Below, piece by piece: positions 34,901-46,400 of a DNA stretch of 64,000 bases. Each line of letters opens with the position of its first letter. Positions within the stretch are counted from its first letter, which is position 1. The notes under the pieces are model-generated. The model did no database searches. It saw only the letters and a list, made by a program, of their open reading frames with translations, and was not told the origin of the DNA. Where the stretch lies: NCBI GenBank assembly GCA_027922465.2, contig BQMF02000014.1:992001-1056000 (forward strand). The letters are read 5' to 3'. This DNA comes from Turritopsis dohrnii. Taxonomy: Eukaryota; Cnidaria; Hydrozoa; Anthoathecata; Oceaniidae. The position numbers were made by a program, and so were the translations under genes.

Positions 34901-37410
34901 CGGCGGGCGGAAGAAGCAACCATTACGGATGGAAGACTAAAAACTCCCGTTACTTACTTACTCTTCTTCTAAACAACTTTCTTATATATTAACGATACTA
35001 TATCAGTTACTAGTTACTTTGGTAACTCGAACATTCGGTGATTCGAACGATGTTCATCAGACCCTTAACGGTTGAACTTATCGATAGTTTAATATGTATA
35101 GAATAATGAAAACTGTATTTTAGCTCTTAGGCTGTATAATAATCCACGTGCTTAACAGTACTGCTTTCTTCTATGTAGTGCACTTGCGAATCGTTGTCCC
35201 GCCGAAAGCTTTTCGAACGGAAAAACTCGAATATCAGCAGTGGAAGCACGGCCACTGATGAAACATCTGGCAATTCAGACATAGCAATTTCTTTCGTCAA
35301 ATCAATCGAGGAAATTGACCAAAAACTCAAAATTCTGGAAGACATCAAACCAGCCATTGACTTGACCATTAAAGACACGACGGTATACGACAATAAAGGC
35401 GACAGATGGTTAAGATCGCACATGAATTCGATTAAACAACGACGGATGACGGTTGATCAAGGCAGCGATTCACTGAATCCAATTGGGCAGTTTTCAATGA
35501 GACGGGGGTATACAGCGGATGTAATTAAAAGAGACGCAGGGAACAAAAAACTACAACGAAATTGTAAGAATAATTCCTTACACCCGTTCATGTTTCTTTC
35601 TGGGTTTCTTTTCACGCTATATCGTATGTGGCGCTGGAAGTTCTTTACGCCTTTCCTCTGAGATGGCGTCGCTCGACGCCCATAAACAACTTTCAGAAGG
35701 CATTCTTACAAAAGAAAAGGGGCTATTGGAAAGTATCATCATCATATGATATAGACAGAGATTCGAATATTGATATTGTAGCTTTCATGTAACCATGGCG
35801 ACCTTAAGCTTAAATGTCGTTATTCCGCCTAACAATCTCGTTTCCATGCTTCCATGCTTGTCGTTACTGTAAATAGCATTTTGAATGAGACGTCTAGGTT
35901 GATTAAGTTGGTATAAGATGACATTTGAACTGACGTTCGGTGTATACAACCTCGTTACCATGCCTTCTTGCTTATTGGAAAAGGTTTCAGACAATGTTAG
36001 CTTTAACCTCATGTTTACGTTTCATACATAGCTGACATCGACCAGAGAGGAGAGTATCACCAACTCACTGACGAAAGAAACAGATCAAAAACGGCTGGAA
36101 ATATTTTATCGGGTTCGTTAGACCAAGGATTAAATACAAATCCAGGATACCGCAGTCTTCCACGACCTCGCCGTAAAAGCAAAGGTGACGGTATGGTAGC
36201 AAGACGCGACAAATCATCGAATGACGTTCTACTGTCGAACTCTACTCAATCTTTGACGTCCTTATCCCCCGAACCCATGAGAAAATCATATTCTAACATT
36301 TCTACACAGACGATTGGAACACAGACTGAATCGTTTGTAGATCAAAGGCTATCTGGAATACCCAGGGCGTTAAAAGGCAGAATGGAATCGGGCGGTTCAT
36401 CACGAATCCCCCGCCCTAAACTTCATCGATCGAATACAATGGACGGTGGAACGTCTAGACGAAAACGGAACCTGAATGTCAACGAAACGGAAAGATCTTC
36501 ATCATCCTCATTTCGTCGGGAAAAATCGGATCTAATGGACTCTCGCGTTTACAGACGCGAAAAATCCGATCTGACTGCTGGGCGTCGCAGCAAGAGTAAA
36601 TCTATGAACTCCACGTCTCGAAAAGCAGGTATGTAATGATAATATTGGCACGATCACAAAAACAAGAATACCCAGACTCAAAATCCAGGAAAGTAAAAAA
36701 AATGTAATGGAAGAGTCTTAAGTGTTCATTGGATTATTAGTATCCCCAGCGGGCAAAATTTTCAAAAAGTCGCTGAGATAAAGAGCATTTTTATTGAAAT
36801 AGTGTGTATATTTCTATAGAATGTAACTACTTCCCAGCGGTTTATCAACAAATTTGCCCACTGAGATATTAATTTTATATTCTAAATACCCCCAGCGCTC
36901 CCCTCCCCTCTGCATCTAACTTAGTTGACTCTCTGTATCAGCTGTAAGATGGAGAGGTTAATTGCACAAACGGATGTTTTAAGCATCAGTAATATTCCCA
37001 TCCTCGTTTCTTTTCTCCTCTCGAATAAGCGCCCATATTCCTTTAAGCGTCCACTATTCTTAAAGCGTACATATTCATTTTAGCGCCCATACTCTAATAA
37101 GTGCCCCTTCTAAGGTTCATGTTCAAGGTTCATCAATTTTAATGACGTCGAAATAAGATCGGCAGGTTAAACCTTGACAGTAAAAAATCTCTTGGTTTGT
37201 TAGCTAACTGTATGTCGTTTTATCGTTTTAGATCTAACGAAAAACGAAAAACCGGTTCGAATAAGGTACTTATTTAGTTTAAACGTATCGTGTTCGTATC
37301 GTGTTCGTGTCATCGATTTTACTAGTAGCTAGACTTGTCTCTTTTTTTCTTATAACAAGATGAACATATTTTGTTTTAGAAATGGAGCCGTGCTGAACCT
37401 TCAAGGATAA
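31967..37410 (+). CDS. GAS2-like protein (CH domain + GAR domain, SxIP tail)
   Basis: Cytoskeletal linker: the calponin-homology domain binds actin and the GAS2-related (GAR) domain binds microtubules. Nine exons join in phase: 31967-32584, 33206-33313, 33964-34060, 34422-34600, 34826-34876, 35179-35563, 36032-36628, 37232-37265 and 37380-37410 (699 residues). The CH domain spans about residues 25-165 ([37 protein letters not shown]). The GAR domain is about 207-270 ([20 protein letters not shown], then [20 protein letters not shown]). The Ser/Arg-rich tail carries two SxIP motifs, SGIP at about 587 and SRIP at about 603, the EB1-binding signal known in GAS2L1/L2. ATG 31967 is the first in frame after an upstream stop at 31898. 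The overall design fits the GAS2L group (Drosophila Pigs); which vertebrate paralogue is not resolvable. AATAAA at 37599 may be its polyadenylation signal. Introns carry MITE copies. Confidence 0.93.
32665..32792. mobile_element. MITE, CCCAGTGGGC family (copy 6)
   Basis: CAAATTTGTTGAAAAATCAC left arm, a divergent centre, then ATGAAAATGCTCTTTGTCGC, CAGTGACG and GCGCACTTGG. In the first GAS2-like intron. Confidence 0.8.
33592..33700. mobile_element. MITE, CCCAGTGGGC family (copy 7)
   Basis: TGCGAAGGAGTGCAATTTCA and GAACATGCTCTTCGCCACAG pair; right end TTTTACCCGTCGGG. In a GAS2-like intron. Confidence 0.8.
36745..36864. mobile_element. MITE, CCCAGTGGGC family (copy 8)
   Basis: CCCAGCGGGCAAAATTTTC left end, AAGAGCATTTTTATTG, the TAGTGTGTATATTTC loop, right end AAATTTGCCCACTGA. 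In a GAS2-like intron. Confidence 0.85.
37020..37115. repeat. AATAAGCGCCC-type degenerate repeat
   Basis: Several imperfect copies of AATAAGCGCCC / TTTAAGCGTCC at about 20-bp spacing. It is the reverse-complement relative of the GGGGCGCTTATT array at 44852-45155. In a GAS2-like intron. Confidence 0.6.
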
Positions 37411-38005
37411 ATTGATCGATTCTGAAAATCCAGTTTCGGATTTTTTTCGGAATTCAAAATCATACCAGCAAGAAAATGATCAAAATCCGTTCTCATCCTT
37501 CCACGCAGGCTAGCTATTACCGAAACAAAACTGAAACAAAAAATGCTGGATTCGTAATTTTTATCTATCATTTTTATATATACCTCATCTTACTGTTAAA
37601 TAAATTCGATATTCTGTTATTTATTTATTTATTAATTTATTTGCTGCATCACTTGATATAATCTTAACTGTTCAGACGTTTTTTTTAAAATAGCTTAGTT
37701 TACACTAGGCCTTAGTTAAAGCCCAGCACACATCATTCATAAACTTGTTAGTTAAATTTTGAATATCACGTCAAAAATGGAACAGAGCGGATTAGTTCTG
37801 GACAAACCCATTGTAAAATTTACGTCATTGATGTCACGAAAGAAATTATGTTTTCAATGAACGAACCCAGCTTGAATACAATTTCAGTTTAGCTGATAAT
37901 CTCTCCTCACCTATATTTATGGTGGAAACCTTTTATATCTTCTTTAGGAAAGGGATACAGGTTTTACCTCGATCCTTCAAAAGACTATAATAAGGTACGA
38001 TAAAT

Positions 38006-38156
38006 AAGTGTGTCAGCAATTTTCTTGTGAGATAATCTCCACGTGAGAGCCAATCGCTGTTTAAATTTGTTTGAGCGCTTCGTTAATAATCAACAACTAC
38101 TCGTTCCCAGATCATTTCTTGATTGTTATATTTCTACTGACATCAGCATAGCGTTT
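38006..38156. mobile_element. MITE, family AAAGATAATGAACTAT (copy 2, ends missing)
   Basis: Core GTGTGTCAGCAATTTTCTTG, AGATAATCTCCACG, CTCGTTCCCAGATCATTTC and GACATCAGCATAG, shared with 14649 and 44593. Terminal repeats are not visible. Confidence 0.7.
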
Positions 38157-38424
38157 GTTTTTTTTTAAAAAAAGAAGATGTACTACGCATGCTTACTTCA
38201 CTTGCATCTGCGTCTGCTTCATAAGTGTAAATCAGGCTTAACGCTCTTGGATCATTTACACCTAGGAGGATAGTTTACACACATCAGGGAAATTGCTCAT
38301 TGATATTTTGCATTCTTTTTATTTGCTTTCGAAAGTAAGTTTAACAGCTTTCTAGCGTATATAAGCTCTAACTTCTTCCTCAAGACTTCTCTTTTCTTGC
38401 TTTCTTTGCCACTGATTAGACAAG

Positions 38425-38455
38425 ACAAGAAGCAGGGAACGAGGTTGTTTTAACG
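38425..38455. repeat. Solo half of the CAACCTCGTTCCCAGG hairpin MITE
   Basis: CAAGAAGCAGGGAACGAGGTTG, one arm only. Compare the complete hairpins at 60104 and 60626. Confidence 0.55.
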
Positions 38456-39788
38456 ATGAGTGAATTCAACGTGCTTCTTTTGTCAGTTTTACACGCTTTT
38501 TTTAATAAGAATATATCTATAAGAACGCAAGCCTTAGGTTGGACCAAAAATTAAGGCGGAAATCTTTGACTAAAAAATTAAAAAGATCTCTGATATGTGA
38601 TCTCTCTTGCAAGCATGTTTTAGCACGATAATTACAAAGTAAACCGAGGATATGTTATAATAACCCTGAGTAAACTTATGAAATTGCGAGTCAATTCTCA
38701 AGAACAAACTAAAAACAAATCACTCTGAATAAGGATTGAAAAGAAGATTACCCAGTTTTACGTCATATTTTAGTGACACACAAAATAAAGAAAGCGATTA
38801 GCTGAAATTGCTAGACGCCCTAGAAACGAACTTGCTATAATAGAGTCTCAGTCTCAGTTTTACCACTTGTGAACCAGCCTCCCTTTTGTTAATGACCTTT
38901 CAAAAAGTTCCATTTGCATGACATATCTTTTAGTAATCTAGTGTCGCAAGCAATTTTTTTATAAAGAATTTCTAGAAATCTAAAGATCTTTAATTCTTCG
39001 GATATTAAGATCGGCAACGCGATGTAGGAGGCCATTTTTAAATACATATTGATTCGAGGTTATTTTTAGATCTTAAATCCATAAAATACATCTAATTATT
39101 TCTTTCCGAGTGTTGGTCATATTTTGTTTATTTGCATTTCTGTTTGTTGTGTCCTTTCCTTCTTTATATTTAGTTTCTGTCTTCAAAATATTTTCTTGCC
39201 ATGGATACGGGGGTCGGTAGTCCCCAAAACTACACTCTGGTAACATGGTGGTGATCATATCATATGCACGAGTATTGTAACTACAAAAATTTTCATAAAA
39301 ATTAAAACAAAACAAAACAAAAAAAACAACTTCGAAACAATTCGTAAAGAATGTTGACAGATGAACCCTACTTCAAACTTAATTTTCTTCCTGAAGTCCT
39401 GGGTTCGAAGTTGGTTGAAGAAAACAAAAGAGATTTCATCTAGTTGCTTTCTGCAGTTGGCCTGAAATTACTTGGAGGAAAGGGTGCTTATTGATAGAAA
39501 TGGGTAGTAGTGGGCCCATATGGTGGGCCTTTTAGTACTCGCTGAATCCTTTCTGGTCGCATTACTTTATCTGATAGGATATGGGGTATAAAAATATTGA
39601 TCGAAATATCGTAAGACATTACTAGTATAAATGTGGGGATTTCTGCACTGTTTTATGTTGGAGAAAATGTTTCAATAATTCCATTCAGACATATTGTGGT
39701 TCAATCTTCCTAAATGCCCGTTATGGGCATGCGCGGTGATGTAGCGTATTGACAAGAACCTTTTTTTGTTTTTTGATTGTCGAACAGG

Positions 39789-40023
39789 AAAATTTGGAAT
39801 CTCACTAAAAGAAACTGTGAACCTAGGGTCTCCTTCTTTACTGCTATCCGTAAAAAGCAACAGCACCTGGGATATGAAAGTGATTTCTGAGTTTACAAAC
39901 TCTAACCAAGTCAAAATGATATTTCCATACTTTAAGATCGAAAGTCACTCGACTAATTTTAGTTCGACCATTGATTTATGCACTTTAAACATTAGTGGTT
40001 CGAGGCAATTAAAAAGAAATTAA
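39789..40023 (+). CDS. Possible alternative 3'-terminal exon of the GAS2-like gene
   Basis: An open frame of 78 codons starting right after a strong acceptor (T-rich tract, then CGAACAG) and ending in a stop at 40021. It accepts phase 1, the same phase as the GAS2-like donor at 36628, so it could replace the last two exons. The peptide (GKFGISLKETVNLGS..., Ser/Thr/Asn-rich) resembles nothing I recognise. A 47-nt exon-like piece at 37948-37994 also accepts phase 1 but does not join this one in phase. It may be chance. Confidence 0.25.
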
Positions 40024-40492
40024 TTCTTGCTCTCAACCTGAATTCCCAATAAACACAACGACAAAGATATTTTTCTGTTCGTTAATTAAAAGAAGCGCAT
40101 ATAAAAACATATGGCTCATTCTTTACGAAACATATCTCCATCGTATTAAGTGCTTGTTGAGCATAATCTTTTAAGTTTGGGGGACAAAGGTACAACTTCC
40201 TTTTACGTCTTCTTGATGCGTTGGATTTATAAGAATTCGAACTCTCCTCCGTGTATGTTTAACAAAAAACAGGGAGGAGGAGGTGATCACAAAATCTAAA
40301 ATGGCAGCTAAGATGAACAAGAAAAACAATGTCAATAATTCATTTGATCGTGTCCTGTGACTTTAAACAAAGTTTATACTGAAGAGTAGCCAGAATTTGA
40401 TATTTGGATTTTGATTGATTTGCAGTAATTGGATAGAATGGTTGGTAAAAATCTGCAGTGCATCGGGGAAGGAAAAAAATAGCTGCTAAAAT

Positions 40493-43400
40493 ATGGAATG
40501 CAAAGAAAAGTTTATATCAGATTGGAGGACCCTCTTTCCAGGTGCCGAACTACCAGATCTCGATTTTTTTGAGTCAAAAATTAATCTCGAAAAGGAGTTC
40601 CTTCAAACTGAAAAACGAGTCAGTGCATTAAAAATTGAGTTGCAAAAAGAAGAATTTGTATTGAAGACAATAAAAAAGTTAAAAGAAGATAAAAATATAC
40701 AAAGCTCATTTAACAGAAAATCACTGACAGCTGCTGAAGATTTAACTCCTGCTGGACAACTTTTATCCATTAGTGATCAAATTTATAGCCCGAAACTTGA
40801 CTTGAACTCATCAGGCAATGAAAGTGTTTTTTCATCATCCACATCCTCTTTTTCTAGTTTCAAGCCAAAATCTGCTTCAAAAACTTCATTACATGATCTA
40901 GATCAACGAGGGGAACCAATGCACAGTAAGTCAATGTCATTAGATGAAAGTCATTTAGCTATACGTCCTAAACCTGTTCGTCGATTAACCAACCCTGAAC
41001 ATGGTAATGTTGTACCGCCTACACCTCCAAAGCGAGATTCCAAATCTCTTCCAAGGGACTCACGAGACATATTAGATCAACGCAAAGTATCTCTTGATAG
41101 TTCTATGCTTAAAATGAATGCATTAAACAAAGAGCTTCGGTTGAAAATGACGCAATCGGCTGATTTCAGTACTTCTGAACCCATTCAAGATATACCTGTA
41201 ACTATGGAGCAACAGGAGAGACATATCAGTGAATCTTCATCTGATGATGAACATATATACACTGACATCAATGAGTTTAAAAAGCCATTGCCTACTCCTT
41301 TAAAAACGGAACCTGATAATCATAAATTGCTAGAGAATCAACAGCAGCTCTATGAAAATGCTTTCATGCAACCAGTGTTAGAAAAACTCAATGATTCAAT
41401 TGATGATGATGCTTCACCAAGATCTCCATCAATTAAAAGCAGGAAGAGGCTTGGTTCTGAAGATCGCCAAGCACAAGTGTTTTCTGAAGATTTAGATGTA
41501 ACAAATGAAGATATTGATACTCAACGTTTTGAGACAAATGTACGAAGCTCCCATGAAAGTCTAGCCAATGAAAATCAAGAAGAACAATCTCCTCAAATTT
41601 TTGTCCAAACAGATGATGATTTCTATGATGATGATGATGAACACATATACGCAAATGTTGATGAGATTTGTAAACAAAGGAAGGATTCCGACAGTGGTTC
41701 TGATCAGGATTGCTTGATGGATTCTATATCTGCTGGAATTCCTTCTCCAAATTACAGAGAAATGACAATGGATGAAATGATGTTGTTGCAAAAAAAAAGA
41801 GAGAGTGACGATGATGATGGAACGTATCAAGGTATTATTATATATAATAGTTTTCAAGGTTTTTCCTGTAGATTTCCTCTATATGAAAAAATATTAAAAT
41901 TTTAGCGTTAAAATTTGCGTTAGAAAAAAGGCAACTTTTTTTCTAGTACACCATAAGCGTTCAAAAAATGATGCAAAAAAAATTATTTTAAAATCATTTA
42001 TTTTGACTTAGTAACCATTAAAAATGTTCGAACTGCCAAATCGGTTGACATAGACTTTAGGTGGTTTTATACTACAAAATGTTTATGTAAAATAACAAAA
42101 ATCATAAATTCTCTAGTAGATTAACAATATATAGTTTGAAATTTTGTGTTGGAAACAGGGTCAACATCTATGAAAACTAAATTCTCATTATTTCTCAATT
42201 TATTGGATTTATGTATCTCAGATGATTCTGATTCGGATGAGCAGAACCAGCCAGAAGAAACTGCAACCTTGAATAGGAATCGAGCAAATGCAAATAGCGC
42301 TGTCATTCGTTCAAATGTGGAAAAGCCCCCAGTGCCAACCAAAGCAAGAACTGCCAGTTCTCCAGTTAAACAAAGAGATGGCGTCAATGTAAGAGCCTGT
42401 TACTTTGAATGCTATGTTATTGTTGTTATGTTGACTTTCAGGATGAAGATTTCAATGGAAATCAGGTTTCTTGTGTTTTAGTTTGAAAAGATTTTTTTGT
42501 ACTTTTTTATTATAGTTTCCTGTTCAGCATGATACGGAAGAAGAAGAAAAGAATCTTAAAGCTTCCCGAATGAGAAAATTTCTTGCCAGTGACTTGCTGG
42601 ACAGTGAAAAACGATACTACGATTGCTTAGAAATGTTACTGAAGGTATTAATTTATCATAGAGAGAAGAAATATTATATATGTCGTTAAATTTTAGAAAT
42701 CATGTCCAGATCTTTTCTGTAGTAACAGTGTATAAAAGCCTTTATATTATTATCTTATATAAATATAAAAATATTTTTCTTTGAAATGAAACTTATCAAC
42801 AATATGGTTCTGCGTAAATACAGATAAATACAAATAACTCATGGAAAGTGAAATCCCCTAAAATGCTTAGGAACAATTAGCTATACTGTTCTTAAATATT
42901 TATTTAAAATTTAAAAACATAAAAAATATGTGACTTAAAGTTGCATGCATATCACAATCATCAGATGTATCCTATACTGATCTTAAAACTTTCTCTTCTA
43001 ATAAATTTCCTCAATTATGTACCATGAGTTTTTCTCTGTTGCAAGGACCACCCAAGCAAAGTTTTGTTTGGGATGCTGGAATATTCTTTTTAACTCTTCA
43101 GCTAAACCATTCAGGTCTTCTGGACATTAAGTTATCAAATCATTATTTTTATTCTTTAATAGGTTTGATTATATACGCATGGAAGATCGGCTATTGCTTT
43201 TTTGTTGTACATGACTAAATTCTTTACCAGTCTGCAATGTTCTGATATGTATCACAAATGAGACTGGGAAAATGTGTATCCAGATTGTTTAATAGCAATC
43301 TTCTCAAAAATTTCAATTGGAATATTTAAAATGTTATTATGTTCAGAATTTTCTTCCACTCCTTCAAGTTCAGACTGATTATGAGTTATGAGTTAGCTGA

Positions 43401-46400
43401 CGGATTTTGATTTTGAAGATCATCTTGTTCAGAGCTGCATACTGCTTTGTCATAATCCGACTCTACATGAATTGACTCAGTATCTAGGGTTAGGTGTAAT
43501 GAATTCATTGTTCTTCAGACAAATGTTTGTGGTAAAAACATCGTGGAATTTTCAATTCATGTAAAGTAACCAACAATGTCATTTTATTATAGAATATATT
43601 TCGATTCAGACAAATGCCCTAATGTTATGAACCCATAAGGCTTGAATTCAGAAATCACATATAAATTATTTCTCTTCTTGTGTGCAACGTTAGTAGTAAT
43701 GCATAGAGACCCCAAATCGAACGTGAAGTTTAGGGAAAATTGTCTTAGTATTGTCTGACATTTTGTGGGCCCCACAATATTGGCGATGGAATCACGAAAA
43801 AAATTGACAAAATATTGGGAAAGTGAGGGTCTATGACGTCATTAAACCTTTTGAAATGGTTCGTCATAGATGTTTTTGATCCTCTACATTTTCATGTTCA
43901 GAATTTTTATTGCTACAAGACAGGTATTAAAAAGTTTGGCACAAGACATACATTTAAAGCGTGTCCTGTCTCTTTTATCAGCTGCATGGAGTTTTTTCAA
44001 AATCTTACCATTTTGATATTTTTTGGCAAAAATTCATTTTCCTTACTGCTTATTGAACAATCTACGCTTAACATTTTTGTATTCTGTACTATACTTATTT
44101 CCATAGTTTTTGTTTGTTCACTGTTTTTATTTCTCATAATCTTTACATAAATTTTGTATTTGACATTGTGTAAATCGATCTACTTAGTATGGAAATTCAC
44201 CCTGGAGTGATGCTTCAGGGAGTGTCTAAGTGCATTTATTCACCACCGATACTCGAAAACAGAAATTCAAATTCTCTTATACCTCTTTCCACATGATGAC
44301 AGTTCCAGAAAAAAATCAATAAGTAAATAAGTCCTGATAAAATGACTAATACTGCGCTGATAGAAAATGTTGTTCTTCTTTTCGTAGTTTATGAAGCCTC
44401 TCAGAAAATCTACTGAGTCATCGCAACCTATTCTGTCTCCTGCTGATTTCAAATCGATATTCCATCAAGCAGAAGAACTGTTTTCAATGCATCGAGAATT
44501 TCTGTTTGCGTTGGAACCAAGAATTGAAAACTGGAATGATGGTACCCTTATAGGAGACCTGTTTATAATGATTGTGAGTACATTTTTCATATTAAGTGTG
44601 TCAGCAGTTTTCTTGTGTGATAATCTCCACGAGAGAGCCAATCATTTTATTACTTTGTTTGAGTGCTTTGTTAATAATAAATAGCTGCTCGTTCCCAGAT
44701 CATTTCTCAATTGTTCTGTACCTACTGACATCAGCATAGTACAGCTCTCAGCTCTACATATTAGTTCATTATCTTTAAAGTTATCTAATAGACCACGTGT
44801 ACTTTCAAAATCTGTTAAATTGTAATTTCTGTCAGTGTTTGAGCTTATTACTAATAAGAGGCGGGTGCTTAAAATTTTTTTGGAAATTAAGGGGGCGCTT
44901 ATTAGAGAGGGGTGCTTATTGGAAAGGGGCGCTTAATTTGAAATGTCATGCTAGCAGTGAATGAGGTATTGCTTATCATAAAAGAATAAAAACAAAAACA
45001 ATTTTATAAGTACCCGGGCACTTATTTATTTCTGAGTTAATGTTAAGTCATTCTAATAAGCGCCTGGGCGCTTAGAAATTATTTTTTTTTTGACTAGAGA
45101 GGGGCGCTTACTAGAGAGGGGCGCTTATTGGAGAGGGGCACTAATTAGAGAGATTTGGGTATGCCTTTTTCCATGTCACAACAAATTAGAATTGGTTTTA
45201 GCATTGTTAAATTTCAATGAATAAGTAAATGCAATGCTCTTTTCTTTCTTGACAAGTTTATGATTTTCGTAACATTTAAAATGGATGTCAAGCCATTGGT
45301 ATTTTAAGCAATACATTTTTTCAGTACATTGTTCCGTAAATTTGAGGGATTTGTTTACTATTTAGATGCATGGTTTTCATATCTATTCATCATATATTGG
45401 AAATTATACGAATGCAATGGACACAATGAAAAAATGCACAGCTGCTAACCAACAATTTGCTCTCATCATGGATAAAGTAACTTATATAATTTTCTTTAAA
45501 TACTTCTGGCCTCTTCATGAATTTGAGTGTTTGTGTAACAACTTGTGTTAATGATCGTCACCTCGATCCTCTCTTTAACACCAAGCAACAGAACACCATG
45601 TTTGTATTTTAGTATCATGTCTTACATGTGAACCACTATTTCATAGGCAACTCCAATAAGGCGTATGGAATTCTTTGTTATAAAGTTTAAAAGATCACAA
45701 AAAATCACTTACTCACAAGATGATTGTTTGAACTTTTTCCTTGTTTTATTTATTTTATTATTCAATCCTTAAAAGTGCTGGAAACATTTTTTTTTTATTG
45801 TAGGACATTAAAATCATTTCAATAAAAGACCCGTTAACCATCTCTGGTATGTTTTGTTTGATTCTGTAGCATTTTGAAGGATAATCACTACCACGAAGTG
45901 CATTTTCATTTGCTGTGTATATTTGTGTGTGCCTTTCTATACTCCTTCCCAGTGATTTTTTTTTGACATTTTTTTGACACATTTTAGGTCTATTATATAA
46001 ACCAGTTGATCGCATGACCCAATATTCATTAATACTAAATGTAAGTAATGCTGTTTACAACAATGCGTCAGTTACATAATAGTCCCTCGGGATCTGCTTC
46101 CTTTTTGAATGACAAAATGTATTTGTGATTTGTATTATTTTTAATAGGACTTACTCAAGTACACTCCACCTGATCATCCGGATCATCCACTCATTGTGGA
46201 AGTTAGCGGTGCTTTGTTTGATCTGTTCGATCAAGTTAACATAGATTCTTCAAAGAAGGTATTTATTTCTAATTATAATGATGATTTGATAGGATAAGTA
46301 TTTAGGGTATAGAAATGATGCTATACAGGATTGTTCACCGTTTGAAAAAATAAATACAAATAAACTGAAATTTGAAGCTAAAACAGTTAAAAAGAATCTT

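Noticed and set aside
37948..37994. A 47-nt internal exon of the GAS2-like gene
   Set aside because: It has clean splice borders, but it does not join the following candidate exon in phase and adds no recognisable sequence.
41433..41857. Minus-strand ORFs with His-rich stretches
   Set aside because: Antisense shadows of the Asp-rich BCR exon 1 (GATGAT runs read backwards).
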